Below are positions 8,601-17,120 of a DNA stretch of 64,000 bases, one piece after another (positions within the stretch are counted from its first letter, which is position 1; each line of letters opens with the position of its first letter). The translations under genes were made by a program, and so were the position numbers. Source of the DNA: DUOA01 sp012839095 (GTDB taxonomy: Bacteria; Bacillota; Clostridia; Caldicoprobacterales; DTU083); assembly GCA_050951505.1 (NCBI GenBank), contig JBMNJE010000005.1:55702-119701 (forward strand). The letters are read 5' to 3'. The notes under the pieces are model-generated. The model was not told the origin of the DNA. It made no database searches and saw only the letters and a program-made list of their open reading frames with translations.

Positions 8601-10535
8601 TCAGTACTTTTTGGCTTTCTCCAGTTCTTCTTTAAGCTTTGCAGCTGCTTTTTCAATGCTTTCCTTTTCGGCAACCTGGGCAATGCCGACTCTCCACCAT
8701 GATTCATAATCCCCGGTCATGGTTTTCGGAAGAACCTTTATATCTATCAGGGTGGATACTGTCTGTTTTCCGGCATCCTCAAGAGCCTGTCTCAGCTCCT
8801 CCTCATTCCTTGCGGTATAGGCCTTGCAGCCCAGGCTTTCAGCATTTTTGGCAAAATCAATGGTCATAAGCCTGCCGTCCAGTCTGCCCGTTTCCTTGTT
8901 CCGGTATCTGAACTCGGTGCAGAAACTGCCCATTCCATTTCCCATCTGAAGGTTGTTTATGCAGCCGAAGGATGCGTTGTCAAAGAGAAGCAGGTTGATT
9001 TTCAGGCCTTCCTGAATGGATGTGATCAGCTCGGAGTTCAGCATGATATATGAGCCATCCCCAAGGAAGGAGTATACTTCCCTGTCCGGGCAGGCTAATT
9101 TCACTCCCAAGGCGGCATTTACTTCATAGCCCATGCAGGAATAACCGTATTCCATATGATAGGTATTAGGTTTTTTAGGTCTCCATACCCTCTGCATATC
9201 TCCGGGCAGGCTTCCCGATGAACCTACAACAATAGCATCCTCATCCAGTATTTCATCAAGTATGCCAAGTACCCTTGTCTGGGTCAGATATGAGCCTGTC
9301 GTCTGTCCGAATTCTTCCAAAACGTGATCTATATGTCCTGCTATCTCAGGCTTGAATTCACTGCCCGTATATTTGAGATTGTATAACCTGTTAAGCTCTT
9401 CAGCCCATTTTTCCCTTGCATTTTCTATTTCACTTGTATAGCCTGACCTGTAGCCTGCTGCCTTAAGCTCCCCTGTCAGGGCTTCAAGAGCTGCCTTTGC
9501 GTCAGCTACCACTCTTACAGCGTCCAGCTTGTAGGCATCGAATTCCGCTGCATTGATATTTATGAAATCAACCTCAGGATTCTTAAACAGCCATTTGGAT
9601 GAGGTCGTAAAGTCGGTATACCTTGTGCCTACTCCGATTATCAGATCTGCATCCCCTGCAATCGTATTGGCTGCCAGATTTCCCGTTGTTCCTATGCCGC
9701 CAAGATTCAAGGGATGATCCCATACAATGGCACTCTTGCCGGCCTGGGTTTCCCCAAAGGGAATGTTGAACTCTTCCGCAAATGTTCTGAAGACATCCGC
9801 TGCCTCGGAATACCTGACTCCCCCGCCGCAGATTAGCAATGGCTTCTTCTTTGATTTAATCAGCTCCGCGGCATCCCTGATCATGCTTTCAGTAGGCAGT
9901 CTTCTCTCTATCCGATGCACTCTTTTGGCAAAGAATTCCACCGGATAGTCGTACGCCTCTCCCTGCACGTCCTGAGGCAGGGCAATGGTAACCGCTCCTG
10001 TATCAGCCGGGTCGGTCAGAACCCTCATGGCGTTGATCATGGCGGTCATAAGCTGTTCAGGCCGGTTTATGCGATCCCAGTATTTGCTTACCGCCTTAAA
10101 GGCATCATTTGTTGTTATACCTACATCATGAAAATGCTCAATTTGCTGCAGCACCGGATCCGGCTGCCGGGATGCATAGGTGTCTCCGGGCAGTATCAGC
10201 ACCGGAATGCGGTTAGCAGTGGCTGTGGCTGCCGCCGTTACCATATTGGCTGCGCCCGGACCGACTGATGAAGTGCATGCAAATATCTGTTTCCTGTGAT
10301 TCTGCCTGGCAAAGCCTGTGGCAGCATGAGCCATCCCCTGTTCGTTCTTTCCCTGCAGCACCAACAGGTCTCCGGGATCCTGCTCAAGGGCCTGACCCAG
10401 CCCCAATACATTTCCATGCCCGAACAGGGTAAAAACGCCTCTTACGAATTTTTTTTGTACACCGTCAAATTCTACATACTGGTTGTCCAGAAATTTAACC
10501 AGTGCCTGGGCCATGGTTAATCTGACAGTCCGCAT
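8601..10535 (-). CDS. iolD: 3D-(3,5/4)-trihydroxycyclohexane-1,2-dione hydrolase
   Basis: A 644-residue thiamine-diphosphate enzyme that opens the cyclitol ring to 5-deoxyglucuronate. It has the acetolactate-synthase architecture. The N-terminal pyrimidine-binding domain carries the activating glutamate in GKNEQGMAHAATGFAR. A central domain follows. The C-terminal ThDP domain has the GDG(S)...N motif in SFLGDGSYIMLNSELI and DNASFGCINN. Length and motifs match IolD throughout. GGGAGG precedes the ATG by about 9 bases. Confidence 0.95.
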   Translation of the reverse strand: MRTVRLTMAQALVKFLDNQYVEFDGVQKKFVRGVFTLFGHGNVLGLGQALEQDPGDLLVLQGKNEQGMAHAATGFARQNHRKQIFACTSSVGPGAANMVTAAATATANRIPVLILPGDTYASRQPDPVLQQIEHFHDVGITTNDAFKAVSKYWDRINRPEQLMTAMINAMRVLTDPADTGAVTIALPQDVQGEAYDYPVEFFAKRVHRIERRLPTESMIRDAAELIKSKKKPLLICGGGVRYSEAADVFRTFAEEFNIPFGETQAGKSAIVWDHPLNLGGIGTTGNLAANTIAGDADLIIGVGTRYTDFTTSSKWLFKNPEVDFININAAEFDAYKLDAVRVVADAKAALEALTGELKAAGYRSGYTSEIENAREKWAEELNRLYNLKYTGSEFKPEIAGHIDHVLEEFGQTTGSYLTQTRVLGILDEILDEDAIVVGSSGSLPGDMQRVWRPKKPNTYHMEYGYSCMGYEVNAALGVKLACPDREVYSFLGDGSYIMLNSELITSIQEGLKINLLLFDNASFGCINNLQMGNGMGSFCTEFRYRNKETGRLDGRLMTIDFAKNAESLGCKAYTARNEEELRQALEDAGKQTVSTLIDIKVLPKTMTGDYESWWRVGIAQVAEKESIEKAAAKLKEELEKAKKY

Positions 10536-10598
10536 AATAGACAGCCTCCCTTTCTTTATAATGAATACACATGTAGATACACATTTAAATTTACATGA

Positions 10599-11393
10599 TT
10601 ATTTTTCAGGCCAAACTTTGGCATCCTTTGCCAGCAGCCATTTATGTTCATCAATGAAAATTCTCTCATCAAAGGGATTGTTCTCCAGATTCCTGATTAC
10701 CCAGATATAGTACATGGCATATCCGGGCGCGGCAACCTGTGAATGGGTTTTTCCTCCGGTTATAACTGCAGTGTCGTTGTTTCTTGCCTTATAGACATCC
10801 TCACCATTTTCCGAATATCCAAAGCCCTGCTCCGGGTAAAACTTGTAAAAATATATTTCAGGCTGGGGATGATGGTGCGGAGGATAGCTGGACCATTTTC
10901 CCGGATAGTTGACAACCTCGCCCACAACCAGGTTGGCATAAGGGGCATTGGAAAAGTCAAACACCGTCCTTACTATTCGGGTGGAGGTCTCGCCTATTGC
11001 CGTACCCTTTCCGAATTCCTCAATCCTGCAATCCTGGGGTGAGTAAAATTTGGGGCTGAATACCCCGGGGTTGTCTGTCATGGTAACGGATATCTCCGTA
11101 TCATCTGCCAGGGCGGTAATCTTAACTGATTCTCCGGCAGGCAGATGCAGGCACCATGGTCCCTCTTCCAGAAATGAATCCCGCCTGACGGTTTCCTTCC
11201 TGTCACTCCACTCCAACCTTGCTTCTCCTCTTATCAGGAGGTATGCACGTTCCTTTTCTTCAGAGCAGCTAAAGCTTTCTCCTTTACTGAGCATGAGAAT
11301 GCCAAAATCCATCATGGCATTAACTTCATTATCATCCATGCAGGTAATTGGAGTATAACCGCTCCCAAAAGGCTCTTTCTGTTTTATTATCAA
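10599..11393 (-). CDS. iolB: 5-deoxy-glucuronate isomerase
   Basis: A double-cupin isomerase (264 residues) converting 5-deoxyglucuronate to 2-deoxy-5-keto-gluconate. The metal site shows as YPPHHHPQPEIYFYKF in the second cupin. The WSDRK region of the first cupin and the C-terminal PFDERIFIDEHKWLL are also typical of IolB. I choose a TTG start at 11393: GGGAGGG lies 6 bases upstream and the preceding transketolase stop (TAG) is only one base away. The open frame continues ten codons further up, but that would overlap the previous gene and run through the ribosome site. Confidence 0.92.
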   Translation of the reverse strand: MIIKQKEPFGSGYTPITCMDDNEVNAMMDFGILMLSKGESFSCSEEKERAYLLIRGEARLEWSDRKETVRRDSFLEEGPWCLHLPAGESVKITALADDTEISVTMTDNPGVFSPKFYSPQDCRIEEFGKGTAIGETSTRIVRTVFDFSNAPYANLVVGEVVNYPGKWSSYPPHHHPQPEIYFYKFYPEQGFGYSENGEDVYKARNNDTAVITGGKTHSQVAAPGYAMYYIWVIRNLENNPFDERIFIDEHKWLLAKDAKVWPEK

Positions 11394-11394
11394 T

Positions 11395-12375
11395 CTAATC
11401 CCTCCCGGAACTTTTTCTTTCAACCACTCTCCTGACCTTTGCAGCTATATCCTCCGATGTCAGTTCAAACCGCTTCATCAGATAATCAACCGGCCCGACC
11501 TCGCCAAAGAGATCCTTTACTCCCACTCTTTCCATGGGTACAGGCAGGGTCTCTGCCAGCACCTCTGCCACAGCGGAGCCAAGCCCGTTGATAATACTGT
11601 GATTCTCAGCCGTAACGATGGCTCCGGTCTCTTCAGCGCATTTTTCAATCATTTCCCTGTCTATGGGTTTTAGGGTAAATATATTGACTACCCGGGCTGA
11701 GATTCCCTCTGCAGAAAGGGCTTCAGCGGCCTTGAGGGCCTCACTGACCATTATGCCTGTGGCAAATATGGTGACATCACTGCCCTCTCTTAATTGAACT
11801 GCCCTGCCTATCTGAAATTTTGATCCTTCCTCATAAATCTTTACGGCGTTTTTCCTAAGAAGCCGGATGTAAAAGACCCCATAGGGCTCCAGTGTCTGTT
11901 CCACCAGATTGCTCAGCATAACTGAATCCACCGGCTCCAGTATCGTTATATCCGGCACGTTTCTGAGAATGCCCATATCCTCGAAGGGCATATGGGTTCC
12001 TCCGTTGTAGGCAGCAGTTACGCCCGGGTCGCTGCCGGCGATTCTGACATTCAGCCTTGCATATCCACAGGACAGGAAGACCTGATCGAAGCATCTTCTG
12101 GTTGCAAAAGGGGCAAAGCTGTGAGCATAGGGGATCATTCCCGCAGCTGAAAGACCGGCTGCCACACCCATCATATTGGCCTCCTGTATTCCTACATCAA
12201 AGGCCCTGTCCGGAAAAGCCTCCATAAAGGGCACCATTCCCATTGATTTCATAAGGTCGGCATCCAGCACCACTACCCTGTCATCCTTTTGGGCCAGCCT
12301 GATTAGACTGCTGCAATAGGCACTTCTCATTTCAGTTTTTTCCCGGACCCTTTCTTTGGCAATTATAACCCTCAT
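11395..12375 (-). CDS. Transketolase, C-terminal subunit (split transketolase)
   Basis: A 326-residue protein with the pyrimidine and C-terminal domains of transketolase or DXS-type enzymes. The catalytic glutamate region is DVGIQEANMMGVAAGLSAAG. The DPGVTAAYNGGTHMPFEDMGILR segment and a C-terminal domain (VVNIFTLKPIDREM, VTAENHSIINGLG) are present. It needs the partner protein encoded just upstream, overlapping by ATGA. Split transketolases are common in archaea and anaerobes and move two-carbon ketol units between sugars. Here the pair lies inside an inositol operon, which suggests a specialised donor. Confidence 0.93.
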   Translation of the reverse strand: MRVIIAKERVREKTEMRSAYCSSLIRLAQKDDRVVVLDADLMKSMGMVPFMEAFPDRAFDVGIQEANMMGVAAGLSAAGMIPYAHSFAPFATRRCFDQVFLSCGYARLNVRIAGSDPGVTAAYNGGTHMPFEDMGILRNVPDITILEPVDSVMLSNLVEQTLEPYGVFYIRLLRKNAVKIYEEGSKFQIGRAVQLREGSDVTIFATGIMVSEALKAAEALSAEGISARVVNIFTLKPIDREMIEKCAEETGAIVTAENHSIINGLGSAVAEVLAETLPVPMERVGVKDLFGEVGPVDYLMKRFELTSEDIAAKVRRVVERKSSGRD

Positions 12376-13220
12376 GCTTCCACCTCCCCGGCCAGGATTT
12401 CTTCGAGAGCCGCCAGTGATTCCTTTATCTGCTGCTCATTCACTATCATATGATGGTTGTCAACTATACCTTCTGCAAAGCTGCAGCCCTTTCCCTTCAC
12501 CGTATGAAGCACGATAACTGAGGGCTGATCCTTCACTTCCCCTGCAGCTTCTACCGCTTCCCAAATCTGCTCAATGCTGTGGCCGTCCACTTCCCGGGCA
12601 TGCCATCCGAAGCTTTCAAATTTTGCCCTGACGTCCCCCAGGTTGTTTATGTCCCTGACATAGCCATCCAGCTGCTGTTTGTTATAGTCTACAAAGGCAA
12701 TCAAATTGTCCAGTTTCTGCTGGGCTGCAAAGAGGGCTGCTTCCCAGACCTGCCCTTCCTGGAGCTCTCCGTCACCCAGTATGAGGAAGGTTTTGTTGTT
12801 CCTGCCCTTAAGCCTGTTGCCCAGGGCTATTCCTGCAGCAGCTGATGAGCCCTGCCCCAATGAACCGGTGGTCATATCAACCCCAGGTGTCAGGTTCTTA
12901 TCGCAGTGACTGGGCAGACGGGTGCCGGGGGTGTTCAGGGTCTTCAGCATGCTTAAAGGGAAGTAGCCTTTTAGTGCCAGGGTTGAGTATACAGCCGGCC
13001 CTGCGTGGCCCTTGGAGCATACCAGCCAGTCTCTGCCTTCCCAGCCGGGATTGGCTGGATCGATCTTCATTACTCCCCCATACAGCACTGCGAGGACTTC
13101 CACTACGGACATGGCCCCTCCCAGATGGCCGAATCCAAGGTGACCTATTGCCCTGATGGTTTCTATCCTGATTTTTAGGGCGAACCTCTCAAGTTCCCTG
13201 ACTTTTTCCTTGCTGATCAT
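12372..13220 (-). CDS. Transketolase, N-terminal ThDP-binding subunit
   Basis: A 282-residue N-terminal half of transketolase. It shows the ThDP and metal motif GDGELQEGQVWEAALFAAQQKLDNLIAFVDYNKQQLDG, the GHLGGAMSVVEVLAVLYGGVM segment near residues 25-50 and SKGHAGPAVYSTLALKG. GAGGGG precedes the ATG by 7 bases. Its stop overlaps the start of the C-terminal subunit, giving the usual 1:1 coupled synthesis. It cannot be a transaldolase or a DXS because the domain split is exactly that of TktA/TktB pairs. Confidence 0.93.
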   Translation of the reverse strand: MISKEKVRELERFALKIRIETIRAIGHLGFGHLGGAMSVVEVLAVLYGGVMKIDPANPGWEGRDWLVCSKGHAGPAVYSTLALKGYFPLSMLKTLNTPGTRLPSHCDKNLTPGVDMTTGSLGQGSSAAAGIALGNRLKGRNNKTFLILGDGELQEGQVWEAALFAAQQKLDNLIAFVDYNKQQLDGYVRDINNLGDVRAKFESFGWHAREVDGHSIEQIWEAVEAAGEVKDQPSVIVLHTVKGKGCSFAEGIVDNHHMIVNEQQIKESLAALEEILAGEVEA

Positions 13221-13245
13221 TTATCTACCCCTCAGTATTCTTGTT

Positions 13246-14505
13246 TTAAAATCCTGCACCGGCCTTTTTCATGGCCTCCAGCAGGGGAAGCCTGGTTCCG
13301 GACAGGAATCTTACCATGGCTCCGCCGGCTGTGCATACATAGTCAATATCCTTCAGGTCTATGAAACGCGAGGCAGCGCTTACCGTGTCGCCTCCGCCGA
13401 TGACCGACCAGCCGTCTGCAGCGGCAACGGCCTTCCATATTTCTTCCGTTCCTTTTCTGAAAGCCGGGTATTCATATGCACCAGCCGGTCCGTTTACAAA
13501 TATGGTGCCTGCAGATAAAATAACCTTCTTATATTCCTCTATGGTTTCGGACCCTATGTCCATAAACATCCTGTCAACAGGCAGATCCTCTGCTGCTGCC
13601 TCCTGCCTGTTGTTATCCTCTTCATAGGCCAGATCCTTAGGCGTCATAATTTTCCCGGGGTAATCCCTGAGATATTCCTTTGCCGGAGCAATAAAGGCAT
13701 CAAGAGATCTGTCCCTTATAAATTTTCCCTTTGCACTTCCAAGGGAAATGCCCATGGCCATCAGCATGATCTCACCGGTCACGCCGCATGTCAGTATCTT
13801 GTCGGCTGTGCCGTTCTGCAAAACCTGCTTCATCATTCCAAAGGCATCGGATATCTTCAGCCCCCCTAAAATAAAGACGGATGGCCTTGCGGGATTGTCC
13901 ATGACCCTGGTCAGAGCTTCCACCTCATCCATCAGCAGCCTGCCGCCTGCAGTGGGAAGCACTTCCTGAAAGGCAACCATTGAAGGCGCATTTCTGTGGG
14001 CTGCCGCAAAGGCATCGTTGACATAATAATCCATGAGAGGAGCCAGATTTCTTACCAGGTATGTGTTCAGCATCTGCCGGGGCTCCAGCTTGACTGCATC
14101 CTCAAAGGTTGATACCTCCTCACAGAGGTAGCGCAGGTTGCCCAGCAGCACAATCTCCCCGGGTTTCAGGTTCTTTACCGCCTCCTGGGCTGCCGGCCCG
14201 GCAGGGTCATCAATATAGCGAACAGGAATTCTCAGCAAGGCAGTAAGCCTGTCAGCATGCTCAGCCAGGGGGATCAGGTTATGGTAGTCAAGCGTATCCC
14301 CCTGATGAGCTATGATGGCAAGCCTGGCCCCTGCTTCAGCCAGGTATTTTATTGTGGGAATGCTCATCCGGATCCTGTTGTCATTTACAATCCTTTTGGT
14401 TTCAGGATCAATAGGCGAGTTGATGTCCACCCTCAGCAGAACTCTCTTGCCCTTGTAGTTAAAAGCCTCCAGAGGTCTTATGCCGGCAGCTGACTTCATT
14501 TCCAT
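13246..14505 (-). CDS. pgk: Archaeal-type phosphoglycerate kinase homologue
   Basis: A 419-residue PGK-family kinase, which transfers phosphate from an acyl phosphate to ADP. Family landmarks are VLLRVDINSPIDP, LLGNLRYLCEE, YYVNDAFAAAHRNAPS, LGGLKISDAF with the nucleotide-site lysine, NGPAGAYEYPAFRKGTEE and GGGDTVSAASRF. RVDINSP and the C-terminal LPLLEAMKKAG resemble archaeal rather than bacterial PGK. The loop that reads SHLGRP in bacteria and HQGKP in archaea is AHQGDTLDYHN here, so a basic substrate-binding residue is replaced by aspartate. It overlaps the end of the GAPDH gene by 10 bases. It may act on 1,3-bisphosphoglycerate or, as I infer, on a related acyl phosphate of inositol breakdown. 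Confidence 0.87.
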   Translation of the reverse strand: MEMKSAAGIRPLEAFNYKGKRVLLRVDINSPIDPETKRIVNDNRIRMSIPTIKYLAEAGARLAIIAHQGDTLDYHNLIPLAEHADRLTALLRIPVRYIDDPAGPAAQEAVKNLKPGEIVLLGNLRYLCEEVSTFEDAVKLEPRQMLNTYLVRNLAPLMDYYVNDAFAAAHRNAPSMVAFQEVLPTAGGRLLMDEVEALTRVMDNPARPSVFILGGLKISDAFGMMKQVLQNGTADKILTCGVTGEIMLMAMGISLGSAKGKFIRDRSLDAFIAPAKEYLRDYPGKIMTPKDLAYEEDNNRQEAAAEDLPVDRMFMDIGSETIEEYKKVILSAGTIFVNGPAGAYEYPAFRKGTEEIWKAVAAADGWSVIGGGDTVSAASRFIDLKDIDYVCTAGGAMVRFLSGTRLPLLEAMKKAGAGF

Positions 14506-15518
14506 CTTCCCATCCCCAGATATTTATTGGTCAGGCTTAAAGCCTCCAGCCTGTCTGACTGCATTTCCATTGCAGCTCTGACGGCATCCATGGTTTCAGG
14601 TATTACAACTGCCTCCTGAGGGATGTTCACTGCAAACATGATATCATCACCAGAATTTACGATGGATTCATCCCAGATGGCAATTTCATACATATCTCCC
14701 CTGGGGTTGCCCAGATCCCTGGCGTAACGGAAGAGGGAAGCATTGCCCAGGAATCCGTCTGCAATTCGAACCACTCTGATTCTCTGATGTTCCTTGAAGA
14801 GCCTGAGTGCATCCTGCTTTTCAATTTTCTTTTTGGTAGTTGCCACTATTGTAATTATGTGACCATGGGTTACCGGCGTATGGACCAGGATGCCGGTTGC
14901 GTCTATGTGAGGCATAATTGTCATCAGATCCACTGCCTGATGGTTGGGCGCCTTATCCATCTGCAGGGCATTTGTAAGACCCCTGTGATAGTCACCCGGA
15001 TCTGCAACCCGCCTTATTATGGTTATTGCAACCTTCTCCACTCCTACAGCCCTGTCAAGGCAGTCAACTGCCCTGATTAACCCGGTTGTATTGCAGGATG
15101 TCAGCTTCAGAAACTGTTTGCCCAGACCTTTCTCATAGTTGGCATATCCATGGAAGAAAACATCTGCCACATCATTCTTTTCTCCGCCCTGAAATACAGC
15201 CTTCCTGCCATATTTTTCATAAAGCTTTCTGTTTTTTGCACCTACGCCTGCACTGGTGGCATCCAGCAGGATATCACATTCGTCAACCAGTTCCTCCAGG
15301 GTTCCTGATACAGGAATTCCTGCATCGTCAAAGAGCTTCTGATTATCAGCCAGTGCATTGTATAAATTATATGGCATTCCCCTTTCCTTAAGCGCTTTTA
15401 TGGAAAGAGTAGGTGCCACATCGGCAACTCCCACCAGCTGCATGTCTTCCTGCAGTGCAACTCCGTCTGCAAGCCTCTGTCCTATTACTCCATATCCGAC
15501 TACTCCGACCTTAACCAA
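14496..15518 (-). CDS. Archaeal-type (type II) phosphorylating glyceraldehyde-3-phosphate dehydrogenase homologue
   Basis: A 340-residue protein of the type II GAPDH group found mainly in archaea. It has an N-terminal Rossmann motif (VGVVGYGVIGQRLADGV), the catalytic cysteine in TSCNTTGLIR (Cys142) and HIDATGILVHTPVTHGH in the catalytic domain. The family oxidises an aldehyde with phosphate and NAD(P)+ to an acyl phosphate. The archaeal RGP(I/V)NAI phosphate-binding stretch is altered to HRGLTNALQ. The start is TTG at 15518, 8 bases after GGGAGGAG. It is the first gene of the inositol operon, and a LacI-type operator lies about 115 bases upstream. Confidence 0.88.
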   Translation of the reverse strand: MVKVGVVGYGVIGQRLADGVALQEDMQLVGVADVAPTLSIKALKERGMPYNLYNALADNQKLFDDAGIPVSGTLEELVDECDILLDATSAGVGAKNRKLYEKYGRKAVFQGGEKNDVADVFFHGYANYEKGLGKQFLKLTSCNTTGLIRAVDCLDRAVGVEKVAITIIRRVADPGDYHRGLTNALQMDKAPNHQAVDLMTIMPHIDATGILVHTPVTHGHIITIVATTKKKIEKQDALRLFKEHQRIRVVRIADGFLGNASLFRYARDLGNPRGDMYEIAIWDESIVNSGDDIMFAVNIPQEAVVIPETMDAVRAAMEMQSDRLEALSLTNKYLGMGRWK

Positions 15519-15603
15519 TGCTATCTCCTCCCTCTGAATATTCCATATATGATGTATTGCATATCTGCTGTTTTTGCAGAAATAGTACCCACCTGGAAAT
15601 CTG

Positions 15604-15649
15604 CGCTAACGTAAAATTCAGTGTATCACGCTATTGAAAGCGCTTTCAA
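15604..15649 (-). promoter_or_regulatory. LacI-type operator (15634-15649) overlapping the candidate promoter of the inositol operon
   Basis: TTGAAAGCGCTTTCAA at 15634-15649 is a perfect 16-bp palindrome of the LacI/CcpA operator type. Read on the minus strand, its TTGAAA can serve as -35 and a TACACT about 18 bases downstream as -10, so repressor binding would block the polymerase. It lies between the regulator gene and the GAPDH start. It resembles the two palindromes upstream of the regulator, so that regulator is the likely ligand, although a global CcpA-type protein is possible. Confidence 0.7.
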
Positions 15650-15685
15650 CAGCCTGTAAAGAAAACCGCTGCTGTATTCTGATGC

Positions 15686-16708
15686 TTAAGGGGTCAGCGT
15701 CCTGGTGGAACCTCTGACAGTCAGCCTGGTAGGCAGCAATATTGTCTGAGGTATGGATCTGTCTTCCTCCTTAATGCGTTTCAGCAGCAATTCAGCAGCT
15801 GTCCTGCCCATTTCATAAAAGGGCTGGGACACAGTTGTAATGCCCGGTGAAATTATGGAAGCCATTTCGATGTCGTCATAGCCCACTACGCTGATATCAT
15901 CGGGTATTTTAAGCCCCTTCTGATAGATGGCCATGTATGCACCTATGGCAATCATATCGTTATAGGCAAATATGGCAGTCACTTCCGGATGGCTTTCAAG
16001 CAGCTCTTTTGCCATATAATAGCCCGCATTGGGATTAAACTTCATTTTTATGATATAGTCATCATTGACGGGGATGCCTTCATCATCATGAGCTCTCAGA
16101 TAGCCCTTCATTCTGTTTGTTATTGTGGAGTTATCATAATCGTAAACCAGGAAAGCGATCTTCCTGTGACCTGATTTTATAAGGTAATCTACTGCCTCAT
16201 AGGCTCCTTCCTCGTCCGTGGTGTTAACGCAGTCCACTTCTTTGAAGGCCGACTGGATTGAGACTATGGGAAGTTCGTTTTTTATACCGGTAAGCAGCTC
16301 GATGCCGCTTATATCTGCACTGAAGATGATTATTCCATCCACTCTTTTCTCCAGCATCTGATTTATATAGTTGGCTTCCCTTTCACGGTTGTAGCGGGTA
16401 TCGCACAGGAAAACCGAAAATCCTTCACTGTGCAGAACACTTTCTATGCCATCTATGGTATCTGCAAAAAATGGGTTGGTAATATCGGATACTATAAGCC
16501 CTATGGTCTTGCTGGATGCAGAAACCAGGCTCCTTGCAATGGAACTGGGCACAAAGCCCATTTCATCTATTACCTTCTGCACCTTTTTTCTGGTTTTACT
16601 GCTTACCAGGGGACTGTTGTTGAAGACCCTGGATACAGTGCTAATTGATACATTGGCCTTTTTCGCAACATCATAAATAGTAATTCCCTGGCCTGAGTTT
16701 TGCGCCAT
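15686..16708 (-). CDS. LacI-family transcriptional regulator of the inositol operon
   Basis: A 340-residue LacI/GalR-type repressor. The N-terminal helix-turn-helix reads TIYDVAKKANVSISTVSRVFNNSPLVSSKTRKKV. The hinge IARSLVSASSKTIGLIVSDITNPFF and a periplasmic-binding-type sensor domain follow to the end (AIFAYNDMIAIGAY, VVGYDDIEMASIISPGITTV). AGAAGGTG is 5-8 bases before the chosen ATG; a start seven codons earlier is less likely. The effector is unknown, but an inositol intermediate is expected from the neighbourhood. Palindromes on both sides of the gene indicate control of itself and of the downstream operon. Confidence 0.9.
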   Translation of the reverse strand: MAQNSGQGITIYDVAKKANVSISTVSRVFNNSPLVSSKTRKKVQKVIDEMGFVPSSIARSLVSASSKTIGLIVSDITNPFFADTIDGIESVLHSEGFSVFLCDTRYNREREANYINQMLEKRVDGIIIFSADISGIELLTGIKNELPIVSIQSAFKEVDCVNTTDEEGAYEAVDYLIKSGHRKIAFLVYDYDNSTITNRMKGYLRAHDDEGIPVNDDYIIKMKFNPNAGYYMAKELLESHPEVTAIFAYNDMIAIGAYMAIYQKGLKIPDDISVVGYDDIEMASIISPGITTVSQPFYEMGRTAAELLLKRIKEEDRSIPQTILLPTRLTVRGSTRTLTP

Positions 16709-16793
16709 CGTGTCACCTTCTGCCGGCATTTCAGATAGTTTTCATACTGTGTTGAATATTAAATTCGACATCGGTTTTCAAAATCCTCTTTTT

Positions 16794-16920
16794 TGAAAGC
16801 ACTTTCATAAAAATATTATACTTTCTCATTAGAGCTTTACCATCAATATAAGCATAATCAGATGGAGTATTGTTAAAAATTTGCCAATTTTTCCATGGTT
16901 TATTGAAAACGTTTTCAATA
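16794..16920 (-). promoter_or_regulatory. Regulator upstream region with two LacI-type operators and a -10 element
   Basis: The 412-base gap 16709-17120 holds no gene. On the minus strand it has TATAAT (16820-16815). Two palindromes flank this element: TATTGAAAACGTTTTCAATA (16901-16920, perfect 20 bp) and TGAAAGCACTTTCA (16794-16807, one central mismatch). The second one overlaps the expected transcription start. This spacing fits autoregulation of the LacI-family gene, possibly with looping to the 15634 site. A weak stem (AAAATC...GATTTT, 17072-17091) may end the VWA operon. Confidence 0.65.
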
Positions 16921-17120
16921 TTATGCTTAAGTGCTGTCAGATACAACCATGCGCAAAGTGCGAATTATTAAGTTTCAGACCCTATAAAATGAAGCTTGTT
17001 TCTCTTCTGTCGACTCATTATTTTTGTGCCCGGAATAAAGAAGAGGCTTTTGATTTGGGATTTATTTAACAAAAATCTGTTATCTGATTTTCCTGGAATT
17101 TTATATTACTTTAGCATATC

